Shown here piece by piece: positions 29,329 through 39,189 of a stretch of 64,000 nt of DNA (the stretch's first letter is position 1; every line of letters begins with the position of its first letter). The stretch comes from Saprospiraceae bacterium (GTDB lineage: Bacteria > Bacteroidota > Bacteroidia > Chitinophagales > Saprospiraceae). Where the stretch lies: NCBI GenBank assembly GCA_016710115.1, contig JADJLN010000002.1, forward strand, positions 248,001 through 312,000, given 5' to 3'. The position numbers and the translations under genes were made by a program. The notes under the pieces are model-generated. The model did no database searches, was not told the origin of the DNA, and saw only the letters and a program-made list of their open reading frames with translations.

Positions 29329-29400
29329 CTCCGGCACTCTATTTTCAACTTCCCTACCTATCATCATCTCCTGCGCTACCAGGAGAGCAACTCCATCCTG

Positions 29401-29784
29401 ATGAAACGCATTATCCATACTGACAAGGCCCCTGCAGCGATCGGCCCCTACAATCAAGCCGTTCTCGTAGATCACATGCTCTATGTATCCGGTCAGATCC
29501 CGATCGACCCCGCGACTGGCGAGCTGGTGCAGGAATCCATTGAAGCCGAAACCCGCCAGGTATTGAATAACCTCGGAGCCATTCTGGAAGCGGCTGGGGC
29601 ATCCTACCGCGATGTTGTCAAATGCAGTGTATTTGTTAAGGATATGCACCAGTATGCGCGCATCAATGCCGTTTATGCGGAATACTTTGATGCAGAGACG
29701 GCACCGGCCCGGGAGTTGGTGGAGGTCGGCAATTTGCCCCGGTTTGTGAATATTGAGATCTCCCTGATCGCCACGCTTCCTTAA
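29401..29784 (+). CDS. ridA: RidA family reactive imine/enamine deaminase
   Basis: 127 residues of the YjgF/RidA fold: APAAIGPYNQAVLVDHMLYV, SGQIPIDPATGEL, NLGAILEAAGASYRDVVK and TAPARELVEVGNLPR, where the Arg that binds the substrate carboxylate is present. RidA hydrolyses reactive 2-aminoacrylate-type intermediates from PLP enzymes, protecting the cytoplasm. Single gene upstream of trpS. Confidence 0.95.
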   Translation: MKRIIHTDKAPAAIGPYNQAVLVDHMLYVSGQIPIDPATGELVQESIEAETRQVLNNLGAILEAAGASYRDVVKCSVFVKDMHQYARINAVYAEYFDAETAPARELVEVGNLPRFVNIEISLIATLP

Positions 29785-29847
29785 TCTTCTGTACAGCATG
29801 GGCAAGGTGGGTGTCCGCTTGTTGCATCATCTACAATTTGAACTGTC

Positions 29848-30852
29848 ATGAAACAACGTGTGCTTTCCTGTATCCAGCCGACCGGCGATATTCACCTGGG
29901 TAACTACTTCGGTGCGGTCAAGGCCTGGGTGGATATGCAACAGGAATTTGATTGTGTATTCGGCGTCGTCGATTATCACGCGATGACCATGCCATTCAAT
30001 CCGGCCAAACTGCGGGAAGCCACCTGGAAAATGACCTTTCAGATGCTTGCGTGCGGAGTTGAGCCAGATCATATCTTCATCCAATCGATGGTTCCCGAAC
30101 ATGCCGAGCTGGCCTGGATTCTCGGATGCGTCGCCAGCTATGGGGATATGACCCGGATGACCCAGTTCAAGGACAAATCTGCTCAGGTGCAGGAAAAAGA
30201 CAAGGATGCATTCATTTCCAGTGGCTTGTTTTATTACCCGATTCTGCAGGCAGCAGATATCCTGATCTACCATGCCGATTTTGTGCCTGTGGGCAAGGAC
30301 CAGGAGCAGCATCTGGAGTTGACCCGGACCATCGCCGATCGGTTTAACCGCCAGTTTGGAAAGGAATACTTTCCCGTGCCCCGTCCGTATTTTACAGAGG
30401 TGCCGAAGGTGCTCAGCACGGCTGACCCGAGCCGGAAGATGTCCAAATCGCTCGGGGAGAAGCATTATATCAACCTCTTTGGGGAAGAAGACCGGATGCG
30501 CAAACAGATCCGTTCAGCCGTCACCGATGCCGGTGACACTCCGGAAGGGGAGATGAGTGCCGGTGTGGCCAATCTCTTTACCATGATGCGAGCGGCAGGT
30601 GCACAGGCTCCACATGATCGGCTGATGGCGGATTATCAATCCGGGGAGTTGAAGTATGCCGACCTCAAGGAAGAAGTAGCCAATGCCCTGGCGGCGATGC
30701 TGGCACCGATCCGGGAGAAGTATCAGGAGATTAACGCCGACAAACGAACCTGGAAAACACGGATCCAGGATTCATCTGCTGCGATTCGCGAGCGGGCGAA
30801 ACAAACCCTGAAAGAGGTGCACGAATTGACGGGATTGGGAGTGGTGCGATAA
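29848..30852 (+). CDS. trpS: Tryptophanyl-tRNA synthetase
   Basis: 334 residues, class I synthetase. IQPTGDIHLGNYFGAVKAW holds the HIGH-type motif (HLGN), and KMSKSLGE the KMSKS loop. GKDQEQHLELTR is typical of bacterial TrpS. Length is normal and the frame is intact. Confidence 0.97.
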   Translation: MKQRVLSCIQPTGDIHLGNYFGAVKAWVDMQQEFDCVFGVVDYHAMTMPFNPAKLREATWKMTFQMLACGVEPDHIFIQSMVPEHAELAWILGCVASYGDMTRMTQFKDKSAQVQEKDKDAFISSGLFYYPILQAADILIYHADFVPVGKDQEQHLELTRTIADRFNRQFGKEYFPVPRPYFTEVPKVLSTADPSRKMSKSLGEKHYINLFGEEDRMRKQIRSAVTDAGDTPEGEMSAGVANLFTMMRAAGAQAPHDRLMADYQSGELKYADLKEEVANALAAMLAPIREKYQEINADKRTWKTRIQDSSAAIRERAKQTLKEVHELTGLGVVR

Positions 30853-30860
30853 TCTTATTC

Positions 30861-31241
30861 TTAAGAATTCAACCTATCGTTGGAGATGACCACTCTGAAC
30901 CCGTCGGGGTCAAGGATCATGATGCCATGCGCTACCCAATACGGATTTCGGGGGGGTACCAGCGGTATCTTTTGCAGCTGTATCTGTTCGAGGATCCGGT
31001 CATAGGCCGTTCGATCCTCCGGGTAGAAAACCAGGTTGTCCTCCTCGTCAAAGGTATGGTCCGGCACATCAGATGATTCAGTGAATTCCAGGTGCCAACT
31101 GCCGCCTTTTGGCCCGAGAAAGACACCATTATACCCGTCATGATCCTGGAATCCAGCCAGAATGTCCAGGTTCAGAACAGTGGCGTAGAAGTCCTCCAGC
31201 TTGCTGATATCGCTGGTATGTCGAGCGTATCTGAAATGCAT
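30861..31241 (-). CDS. VOC family (glyoxalase-like) protein
   Basis: 126 residues with the paired beta-alpha-beta-beta-beta pattern of the vicinal-oxygen-chelate fold: RYARHTSDISKLEDFYATVL, then GGSWHLEFTESSD with a His-Glu pair, and HGIMILDPDGFRVVIS at the end. Substrate unknown. Convergent with trpS, 8 bases apart. Confidence 0.85.
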   Translation of the reverse strand: MHFRYARHTSDISKLEDFYATVLNLDILAGFQDHDGYNGVFLGPKGGSWHLEFTESSDVPDHTFDEEDNLVFYPEDRTAYDRILEQIQLQKIPLVPPRNPYWVAHGIMILDPDGFRVVISNDRLNS

Positions 31242-31342
31242 GATCTTGATAGAATGAGCAATATGATCTCCTGGTCAAAGCTGAACAAGCATCCGAACAC
31301 GTGTGAAGTTGGACCACCGTGGTCCGCTACCAGGACAATATG

Positions 31343-31987
31343 CTAATCCGCTGTTGTTCCCAGATTGTAAATCGATTGGATATCGTGCAGCTTTTCCTCA
31401 AAATTCAGATCCAGATCGATCAATCTGCCTGAACGCACGTCAAAAACCCATCCATGTACTGTCGGATAGCCCTTGTTGAGGAAGGTACGTTGAACGACCG
31501 CCGTTTTGATCACATTGATGCATTGTTCCTCGACATTCAATTCGATCAATCGTTCATAACGGGTGTGCTCATCCGCGATCGCTGCCAGCTCCTCCTTGTG
31601 CAATCGGTACACGTCACGAATATTGCGCAACCAGGGGTTCAGCAGCCCGAGATCCTTCGATTGCATGGCGGCTTTGACACCCCCGCAGTAGTAATGCCCG
31701 CAAATGATGATGTGTTTCACATCCAGATGGCCTACTGCAAATTCAATGACACTCATCGTATTGAGGTCGGTGTTACTGATGACATTGGCAATATTGCGAT
31801 GGACGAATACATCGCCAGGCGCCAGTCCCATGATTTCTTCTGCTGTAACCCGGCTGTCCGAACATCCGATATACAGAAAATCCGGGTCTTGTCCCTTGGA
31901 CAGGTGCTCAAAAAAATCTGGGTTTTCGGCTTTTTTATCCTCAACCCATTGGCGATTTTTTTCAAAGATCTGTTCGTATTTGCTCAT
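31343..31987 (-). CDS. can: Beta-class carbonic anhydrase
   Basis: 214 residues. Zinc ligands and catalytic residues are visible in YIGCSDSRVTAEEI (Cys, Asp-Arg dyad) and ICGHYYCGGVKAA (His and Cys), with GDVFVHRNIAN between. It hydrates CO2 to bicarbonate in the cytoplasm, supporting carboxylases such as AccA. Frame intact and length normal. Confidence 0.95.
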   Translation of the reverse strand: MSKYEQIFEKNRQWVEDKKAENPDFFEHLSKGQDPDFLYIGCSDSRVTAEEIMGLAPGDVFVHRNIANVISNTDLNTMSVIEFAVGHLDVKHIIICGHYYCGGVKAAMQSKDLGLLNPWLRNIRDVYRLHKEELAAIADEHTRYERLIELNVEEQCINVIKTAVVQRTFLNKGYPTVHGWVFDVRSGRLIDLDLNFEEKLHDIQSIYNLGTTAD

Positions 31988-32101
31988 TCAAGTTGTCGTT
32001 TGGCAGTGCATTCTCCGAGCCCCTGTTCGGTATGTCGATTTGCATAAAGCTATAGAATTCAGGTGAGGTCGCCACCTCCTGCTGTATATTAATTCTCCGA
32101 T

Positions 32102-32845
32102 TCATCGCGCAATCGCCCTGCCCAACCGGCAGAAGTTCGGGATCCGGACAGGTCTTTCCTCCGGGCCCCAGGCATCCCGGAGGAGATCAGCTGTATGCAC
32201 CAGAGGATCTTCTCCCTCTTTTTGCAGGTAATGGCGGACAGCCGACCAGGTGTTGATGTAACCCAGTAAATGTTCCACATGCCAATGCAGGATATGGTCT
32301 GTTTTCGGCACCGGAATGTCCTCATATGGAAAGGGAATGGTTTGGTAACCCTCGTAAATGAAACGCCGCTCAGGGTCCCAGTATGCCCCGAGGACATCAT
32401 GGTACAGTGCATCCACCAGGGTATCAACTTTCGGGGTGATCCGGGCAAGACCATATCCCATCAAAGCCAGCAGGCCTCCCGGTTTTATCACGCGGTTCAC
32501 TTCCTGATAAAAACGGGGATGGTCAAACCAGTGCACCGCCTGTCCGACAGTGATCAGGTCAAAGGAATGACCGGGTAACCGGCTGTCTTCCGCGGCTCCG
32601 AGAGCGTAATGAATGCGGGGATGCCGAATGGCGGCAGTCAACTGCTGCATGCTGATATCTGTTGCATCAATTCGGTCGAAATGGCTGGTCAGTCGCCGGG
32701 CCACCTGGCCATTCCCCGTAGCACAATCCCATGCCCGTTCAAATCCCTGACAAGAAGAGAAGATCAGGTCAAAAAGTGAAGACGAAAAGTCGGGTCGATG
32801 CCGGGCATAGTTTTCCGGTTGGTCTGAGAAATAATCCTTCGTCAT
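32102..32845 (-). CDS. Class I SAM-dependent methyltransferase
   Basis: 247 residues. Motif I is AWDCATGNGQVARRL (residues 38-52), motif II region RIDATDISMQQL, and post-II LITVGQAVHWFDHPRFYQEV, the pattern of the Methyltransf_11 subgroup (yeast Tmt1/Crg1-like). The acceptor is unknown. The C-terminus reads on to RIPNFCRLGRAIAR without a break. Confidence 0.88.
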   Translation of the reverse strand: MTKDYFSDQPENYARHRPDFSSSLFDLIFSSCQGFERAWDCATGNGQVARRLTSHFDRIDATDISMQQLTAAIRHPRIHYALGAAEDSRLPGHSFDLITVGQAVHWFDHPRFYQEVNRVIKPGGLLALMGYGLARITPKVDTLVDALYHDVLGAYWDPERRFIYEGYQTIPFPYEDIPVPKTDHILHWHVEHLLGYINTWSAVRHYLQKEGEDPLVHTADLLRDAWGPEERPVRIPNFCRLGRAIAR

Positions 32846-32881
32846 GTCGGGAGAGGATTTTTTACCCTCATGAAACAGGTT

Positions 32882-34330
32882 TCATTTTCGGATGACTTTG
32901 AAAATCCGGACAGCGTGATCATTCCGGATCTGCACGACACCGAATCCGGGTGTTAGAGCGCTCATATCGATCCGGTGACGCCCTGCCGGGTAGGGTCCGG
33001 ATTCACTGATCACCCGACCCATGGGATCGTACACCGTTAGAAGTTCGATTTCCGATTCGGTTTCGACCTGGATGAAGCCGTTACAGGGATTGGGTGAAAA
33101 GTGGATATCAGTCGCATGATCAACTGAATGAACGGCAGAAAGAACGGCATCCAGTTCAAGTAATTTTAACCCCCCGAAATTGGAAAAAAACGGAGTAAAT
33201 GGGGGGAAGTGGAAAGGCGTATTGATATAGGAAACCAGGACACGGTCATCAACGACATCCAGACCATAGGTCGCCTTCATATTTGCAGGCGAACCGAATT
33301 GCCCGATCGGGACAGGTTTTGCCGGATCGGTCACATCGAATGCCAGCACTTCAGAGAGCCCGGCGGAAACCAGAAGCAGACTATCCTGGTGGGTGAGTTG
33401 CAATTCGTTGAGATGGAGATCCGCACCGCTCCAGTTGAGCCATCCGCAACCCCAGGGATTATACCAGGAAGCAGACGTCATCGGTGCGGTGCTCAGGTCG
33501 ATCACTTCCAGGCCGCAATAATCGACACTGCATATGGCATAATGACCTTTGATAATGACATCGTTATATGCCGCCCCAGCTGAACTGTTGAGATCCAGGT
33601 TGATGTATTTTCCAATTTCCTCAGGGAAGTAGGGGTCAGATACATCGATAATGCGAAGGCCCCCGCGATCAAATGCCAGGAAGAGGCTGTCGTTGCGGAT
33701 CTTCAGTCCTCTCGACTGATGATCTTCAGAAGAGGGGGCAGGATAGGTGATGTCTGGAAGAAAGTGAGAGACAAACTGGATGTGTTCCGGATCGGAGACA
33801 TCCAGGATCAGCAGGCCATCGGCCATGATGCTGAGATAAGCCAGGCCATTCTGCACCTGGAGGTGGGATACCCCTTTTGTAAAAAAGGTCGAATCCCAAA
33901 TCCCCACCAGTTGCGGTTTGGTAGGCAGGCTGATATCCAGGATGGCCAAACCCGTGGCGGGATTGTCCTTGGTCTGAAAATCACCGATCCCGACAAAGAG
34001 CAGGTTGCCGACCTGCTGGATGGTGGAAATATCCAGTCCGTTGAAGCTGTCGATGGGCAGATCAAGAATCGGAAGAATCACTCCGGGAGTGGACAGATCA
34101 TAAATACCCAACCCGAAATGCATATTGGCCGAATAGGCGTAGTCCGGGTTTTGGCGATCCAGTCTGCAGGCAAACGACGATTGATATGTGAGAAATGGAA
34201 ACTGCAGAGAAGCGGATTCTTCAAGTAGAACCGTATCCACCTGGGCATACCCGGATGGAATACCCAACGAGAAAAGCAGAATCACCAACCAGGCAACAGG
34301 AGGTGGAAGGAAGCGGGTCAAATAGATCAT
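32882..34330 (-). CDS. Secreted LVIVD-repeat beta-propeller with T9SS type A sorting domain
   Basis: 482 residues: an N-terminal signal (residues 14-29), then repeated strands of the form L-x-I-x-D-[IV]-S-x-P (GLAILDISLPTKPQLVG, LLILDVSDPEHIQFVS, LRIIDVSDPYFPEEIG, VLAFDVTDPAKPVPIG), predicted to form a propeller. The C-terminal ~75 residues (FSPNPCNGFIQVETES ... GVVQIRNDHAVRIFKVIRK) are a type A sorting domain, so the protein should be exported by T9SS and attached to the surface. Ligand unknown. Confidence 0.88.
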   Translation of the reverse strand: MIYLTRFLPPPVAWLVILLFSLGIPSGYAQVDTVLLEESASLQFPFLTYQSSFACRLDRQNPDYAYSANMHFGLGIYDLSTPGVILPILDLPIDSFNGLDISTIQQVGNLLFVGIGDFQTKDNPATGLAILDISLPTKPQLVGIWDSTFFTKGVSHLQVQNGLAYLSIMADGLLILDVSDPEHIQFVSHFLPDITYPAPSSEDHQSRGLKIRNDSLFLAFDRGGLRIIDVSDPYFPEEIGKYINLDLNSSAGAAYNDVIIKGHYAICSVDYCGLEVIDLSTAPMTSASWYNPWGCGWLNWSGADLHLNELQLTHQDSLLLVSAGLSEVLAFDVTDPAKPVPIGQFGSPANMKATYGLDVVDDRVLVSYINTPFHFPPFTPFFSNFGGLKLLELDAVLSAVHSVDHATDIHFSPNPCNGFIQVETESEIELLTVYDPMGRVISESGPYPAGRHRIDMSALTPGFGVVQIRNDHAVRIFKVIRK

Positions 34331-34391
34331 CTTGCACGTCTTGTCCTCTAAAATACGACAAGGAACGGAGGATGATCGGCAGTCTGAGAAT

Positions 34392-34898
34392 TCAGGAAAG
34401 CAGGCCGGCTTCTATCCCCCGGATAAAATCAGTCTTGGCCTGGGCATAATCGTTTACGGAATCCCATTCCCGACTGGCCAGATCGAGTTTGAGCTGCTGA
34501 TATGCATTCCGAACTTCGGGGTTATTCCGAAGATGATCCCGAAAAGCAAGATGTCGGATCCAGAAGGGCGTATCTACTTCTACAGTGTGCACATTGGAGA
34601 TTCGTTTGCCTTCTTCTTCCCGAATGAACAGACGGCGAAAGGGCATGCCTTTCTCGTAGTCTGGCAAGTAGGTGAACCCGGCAGCCACCATCCGTTCGAC
34701 CGCTCTGGGTGCCAGATCGAATGAGGGTAATCCAAGGAGGATGTCGATGACCGGCTTGGCCGCCAGCCCCGGGATGGAGGTGCTGCCGATATGTTCGATG
34801 ACAGCCGACTGAGGACTGAGCGTTTGCCGGATCAATTCGGATTCACGATTGAACAGCGATGGCCAATCGGGATCGTAAGGTGTCAGGACAATGTGCAT
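34392..34898 (-). CDS. GrpB family protein (UPF0157)
   Basis: 168 residues with the family core IEHIGSTSIPGLAAKPVIDI near residues 36-55, a nucleotidyltransferase-like motif (G-S-T-x-I-P-G...K-P-x-I-D), and downstream helices. GrpB-like proteins are predicted nucleotidyltransferases of unknown substrate. Confidence 0.92.
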   Translation of the reverse strand: MHIVLTPYDPDWPSLFNRESELIRQTLSPQSAVIEHIGSTSIPGLAAKPVIDILLGLPSFDLAPRAVERMVAAGFTYLPDYEKGMPFRRLFIREEEGKRISNVHTVEVDTPFWIRHLAFRDHLRNNPEVRNAYQQLKLDLASREWDSVNDYAQAKTDFIRGIEAGLLS

Positions 34899-34987
34899 GA
34901 TCTGTGACGTATCAAGAAAGACAACTGGATCATTTCGGACTTGTTTGGCTTCTCATTGACAAGGTGAGCAGGAGGCCAGGATGGAAA

Positions 34988-37174
34988 TCAATTTTTCACC
35001 CAAATCGAAGCTGTTTGATATCCTTCAGATTCTACCTGGATCCAATAGGCACCGGATGGCCAATCGCGCACATCCCACTGATGATGGATTGTTCTGCCTT
35101 CCAACATGCTTTCCATTAAAATCTGTCCCTGCATGGAGATCAATCGCAATTGTACGGTCCGATTCTCCCGAAAGACCAGGTCAACGGTAAGTTGATCAGT
35201 GGTCGGGTTCGGAAACAGGTGGGAAGAGATCAGGTCAGGTAGAGTTGCCAGGCCACTGTTCATAGTTATATCTACACAGGCTGTCTCACTGCATCCCAGG
35301 CAGTCGGTGACAGTTACGCAATAGGTTCCGGGTTGGAGGCCTGAAATTGCAGCGGTGGTACTTCCGTCCGACCACTGGAACGTGTGGGGCAGGCAGCCAT
35401 CCTGAGGGTTGACCAAAGCGCTTCCATCTGCATTGCCCGGTGTAGCCATGCTGACTTGCGGATGCAGATCCCAGGGTTGAACAATGATCTCACTCGAAAT
35501 TCCATGGCTCAGATTGTAGTAGGAGCCACTGCCACTGGTGCGTAGTTCGACGCTGCGAACCATATAGCGCGCCCATCCTTCATGGACACAGGTATCCACG
35601 AAATACGGATCCGATATCGGATCAACGTTCAGAAGTGTATAAGGCTGATCTGATGCGGATTTTTTATAGATGTGATAGCCGATTGCTCCAGCTGGGTCAT
35701 CCCAGTTCAGATGGACCTGTTTCCCGTCCTGCAGTATTGTCAGATTGACCACAGGGGGTAGAACATGCATGCGTAATGTTGGATCACCCATCAATGCAAT
35801 GTGCACAAATTTTGAGGAGGAACCTCCTTTGTACAAGAGTACATTATTCATGGTTACACGAGTGGAAAACCCGATGGGTTCACCCAGGGCCATGTGGTGC
35901 ACCTGCCAGTTGGGCCGTGTGCCCCAGGTGCAGGTCAATCCGGATCGCGATGCAAGCGGTGCCCGCAGGAAATTATTCGGAGCATCCCAATCACCAAAAT
36001 AGGAACCGAACAGAAAGGTGAATTGGGTTTGCAGAGAATCGGTTGCATAATTGGTCGTATTGGAAATATCAGAAGCACTTTCCGGTCCACCGCCACCTGC
36101 ACCGAAGGACCACAGGTAGGACGCATTCTGGAGGCTGATGCGGTAAGGCACATCATGAACATTCTTGATCCCGAACAGGGGCGCAAAATTTTTCCATCCT
36201 GCCTGGCAGAGCCCTTCGGCGTCATTGAAATTATTGTCGATCAGACCTCGTTCGATCACCGGGAGCTGACCAGTTCGCCACGCGTGATCTTTATCCAGGT
36301 AACGACGAAGCAGGTCTTCTTCGGATTCAGGGAATTTGGTCATACCCCACAGGTCAACTCGTCCTACCTGAAGCTGAACATTCGTCGGGAAGAAGCGATT
36401 GTCAAATTTGCCATCTCCAGGATAGTTGTCATTTCTTTGTCCTACCGGGTTATTAATATTTATGATAGAATCTGTCCATATGCCATCCAGATTGCCATAA
36501 TAACCATCCGCAGGCCAGGCGCCTTTATGGTCCGGGTTGTGCCCATCCGGAGCAATATCACCTGAATAGGGCACAGGTACATGACCCAAAAGCAAAACGG
36601 CTTGAGGGTCGGCAGTGCCATTGGCAGTCCACAACTTGATTGCAGCCTTCACCTTGGTGACGGGATCATTCCGATCGATCAGGATGGCACTCGGATTCCA
36701 GCCATCGGCTTCCAGGTCTTCCAGCAGCCGATCAACCTCCGGTTGAATCGCCTTGACAATCGAACTGTCGATCACGACCAGACAGCCTCCGCGGAAATGC
36801 GTAGCAGGGACCTTTAATCCTGCATAGATATATCCTGTTCCCGGTACCGGCCCTTCATTTTCCGAGAATTTGGGCATGCTTTTGAGCACATAGTATTCGT
36901 AGGCTGTCCCGATCGAAATCGCTGTATCTGTCCAGGTTGTGCTCAATGGATCCAGGCTGGCCAGGGTGTCACTCCAGACCTGATCATCTCTGAATTTTCG
37001 ATAAATGGTATAACCCAGGTTCACCGTATCCTTCACCCAGGTGAGCTGGATCTGGGGAGGGGCTTCCTGAATGGTGGCTTCCAGGATCACTGCTCCGCGA
37101 GCATCGAACTTGTTTTGGCACAGCAACACAGACGGAATGCCAGTCAACATAAGAAAAGTGAGTATGTGCTTCAT
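34988..37174 (-). CDS. Secreted gingipain (C25)-fold protein lacking catalytic residues, with T9SS sorting domain
   Basis: 728 residues: signal peptide, an Fn3-like domain (about 40-100), a region resembling peptidase C25 (about 130-470: LLLGHVPVPYSGD, PADGYYGNLDGIW, QVGRVDL, YLWSFGAGGGG, FTFLFGSYFGDW, ALMGDPTLRM), a second Fn3-like domain, an SprB-like unit (NADGSALVNPQDGCLPHTF) and a type A sorting domain (LFPNPTTDQLTVDLVF). In active gingipains the GHG His and a later Cys form the dyad; here these positions read GAG (358-360) and GSYFG (390-394). It is probably a non-catalytic surface protein. The C25 assignment is from motif order only. Confidence 0.75.
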   Translation of the reverse strand: MKHILTFLMLTGIPSVLLCQNKFDARGAVILEATIQEAPPQIQLTWVKDTVNLGYTIYRKFRDDQVWSDTLASLDPLSTTWTDTAISIGTAYEYYVLKSMPKFSENEGPVPGTGYIYAGLKVPATHFRGGCLVVIDSSIVKAIQPEVDRLLEDLEADGWNPSAILIDRNDPVTKVKAAIKLWTANGTADPQAVLLLGHVPVPYSGDIAPDGHNPDHKGAWPADGYYGNLDGIWTDSIININNPVGQRNDNYPGDGKFDNRFFPTNVQLQVGRVDLWGMTKFPESEEDLLRRYLDKDHAWRTGQLPVIERGLIDNNFNDAEGLCQAGWKNFAPLFGIKNVHDVPYRISLQNASYLWSFGAGGGGPESASDISNTTNYATDSLQTQFTFLFGSYFGDWDAPNNFLRAPLASRSGLTCTWGTRPNWQVHHMALGEPIGFSTRVTMNNVLLYKGGSSSKFVHIALMGDPTLRMHVLPPVVNLTILQDGKQVHLNWDDPAGAIGYHIYKKSASDQPYTLLNVDPISDPYFVDTCVHEGWARYMVRSVELRTSGSGSYYNLSHGISSEIIVQPWDLHPQVSMATPGNADGSALVNPQDGCLPHTFQWSDGSTTAAISGLQPGTYCVTVTDCLGCSETACVDITMNSGLATLPDLISSHLFPNPTTDQLTVDLVFRENRTVQLRLISMQGQILMESMLEGRTIHHQWDVRDWPSGAYWIQVESEGYQTASIWVKN

Positions 37175-37437
37175 AGTCGAATTGAATGAAATTGGATCAG
37201 GCGAGTAAGGAACATTTCTGTCAAACTGTTCCCTTTTAATACCTCCACGTTACATGGAGTCGGAAAACATATTCTTCGTTGCATGGACGTGTAAAACATC
37301 TTGAAAATACGTCAAAATGTCAACCAGACGTCATATCATCAGAGGTTGACCATGTGCCTTGCAGCAGGGATCCAATCCAGTTTGGTCATGCGCTTGTGGT
37401 ATCTATTCAGGTTATGAAAATGAACAGATGACACTGA
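37175..37437. other. Intergenic stretch, no gene seen
   Basis: About 260 bases between two minus-strand secreted-protein genes. It should hold the promoter of the gingipain-fold gene. I see no convincing -7 match, hairpin or repeat. Confidence 0.5.
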
Positions 37438-38579
37438 TCATTCTGAAATAATCACGGGATGAATTTGACCGCCAATTCGAAGGAAGTAATGTCCTGTTTG
37501 GATAGATGTCAGATCAATCTGGTCCGTTTCAGGCTGTAATATTCCAGATTGGAGGACAGTGCCAGTCAGCGTCATGAGCTGATAGATCAGGCGTTCATCC
37601 GGCAGGTTGGTTAACCGGAGCTGATCCCTGGCTGGATTCGGAGCGATGACAACCAAGTGTGAAGGATCAGGTTCGGGTTGAAGGCTTGTTGGCGCAGAGA
37701 GCTCGGCTTTGGAGTACCGGCTGAAAAAACGCCAGATTTCGAGAGAAGCTTTGAAATCCTGATTGGTTCCTGACGATCCGAAGATCGTACCCGGCCGTAT
37801 GCCCACCACCGGTTACTTTGAAGTGCTCCACAGTACTTGCTTTTTTACCTCCGGAATAGACGATGTGTTCAACAGTACTCCCATCGCCGTGCAGTATCCG
37901 GAAGCTTGGAGATGGTGGGCACAGGTCCACAGGCATTGATTTCGACCCAATAGTCGAGGACTGACTGGATGGATTTGGTCCACTGGGCTCCGGCATAGGG
38001 AACGACCGGATCTGTGGTACCGTGGATCTGCATGATCGGTGTCGGGTGTTGCGGATCGCAGGCAATGAAGGTCTCGGGTGTCATCGATCCGGTTACAGAG
38101 GCAATGGCTGCAAATCGGTCGCTCAACTGACAGGCCAGCAGGAAGCTCATAAATCCGCCATTGGACATACCGGTGGCGTAGATCCGGTCCGGGTCAATGG
38201 AATAGGTCGCCGAAAGTGAGTCGATTAACGCAGCGGTGAAACCCACATCATCCGTCGTACTTCCCAGGGTAAACCCACCGACATTGAAATGCGGTGTATT
38301 GTTGAACAGTGTCCCCAGGGGATGAACGATCAGAAAATTGGCTGTATCCGCAATGGCGCGAAAATCGCCATACCACATCTGTTCGGTAGCATTGCTGCCA
38401 AACCCATGAAAGTTGAATACCAGCGGTACCTGCTCAGCGCCGGTATATGCTGCCGGAACATAGAGGATATATTCCCGGGTGCCACCATCATGCTGAATGG
38501 TGGAGGTGATGGTTTGCTGGGCAAAAGAAATGCCCTGGATGAGAAAAACCAGGAGGAAAATGGAGATCTGATTACGCAT
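37438..38579 (-). CDS. Secreted PHB-depolymerase/feruloyl-esterase-type hydrolase with T9SS sorting domain, two frame breaks
   Basis: Begins MRNQISIFLLVFLIQGISFA (signal). The alpha/beta-hydrolase domain shows the oxyanion segment NFHGFGSNA, the lipase box GMSNGG with the nucleophile Ser, the acidic residue in HGTTDPVVPY and, after a frame change near 37885, GGGH with the catalytic His. A second break near 37795 leads to PGTIFGSSGTNQDFKASLEI and a type A sorting domain (VVIAPNPARDQLRLTNLP ... YFLRI) ending at 37438. The enzyme family (LpqC/esterase) cleaves polyester or feruloyl esters; the true substrate is unknown. Confidence 0.85.
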
Positions 38580-38702
38580 GATGTTGTTGTTGATAATCCG
38601 GTCATCCAAGATACCTTCCTTTCCAGAATTGACATCACCTATCGCAATGGAATGGCATTCCGGATTTATTTTTCCGGTCCAAGTTTACGGGACACCACTC
38701 AT

Positions 38703-39128
38703 TTAAAGTGACTCCACGTGGTGCTTGAACCGGTCCAGGATAGCTTGCCATCCGGATTTTTGCATGTCAACGGGATTCTCTGTTTCGGCTTCAAACACTT
38801 CGGTTATGGTCGTCTTTCCATTTTCTTCTTTAAAACGAACACTCACCTGGCGGTCATCATCCAGGGTGTATTGGATCAGTTTCGGACGGGTCACCACATC
38901 ATACGTCCCACTAAAATCAAATTTCACACTGCCATCCCGGGCGGCCATGTGATACGAGAATCTCCCACCTGCACGAAGATCGTTCGAGGCGGTAGGGCAA
39001 TGCCACTCATCCACAGCGGCATTCCACTTTGTAATGTGCTTTGGTGTCGTCCAGCAAGTCCATACCTGGTCAATGGGAGCCTGGATGGTCGCGGTGATTT
39101 TTATCCTGTTCTGTCGGGGTAAAGACAT
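38703..39128 (-). CDS. SRPBCC/AHSA1-like (START fold) protein
   Basis: 141 residues: ITATIQAPIDQVWTCWTTPK, HITKWNAAVDEWHCP, GRFSYHMAARDG and FSGTYDVVTRPKLIQYTLDD, ending ILDRFKHHVESL. This is the activator-of-Hsp90-like SRPBCC fold, which binds hydrophobic ligands. Role unknown. Confidence 0.9.
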   Translation of the reverse strand: MSLPRQNRIKITATIQAPIDQVWTCWTTPKHITKWNAAVDEWHCPTASNDLRAGGRFSYHMAARDGSVKFDFSGTYDVVTRPKLIQYTLDDDRQVSVRFKEENGKTTITEVFEAETENPVDMQKSGWQAILDRFKHHVESL

Positions 39129-39189
39129 GTTCAGCTCGATTTTGATATGGCAATGTATGCAACAACATTCACGTTGGTTCTATTTGCTG

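Noticed and set aside
30126..30556. Alternative frames inside trpS, fumC and other intact genes
   Set aside because: They are shadows of well-supported genes on the same or the opposite strand.
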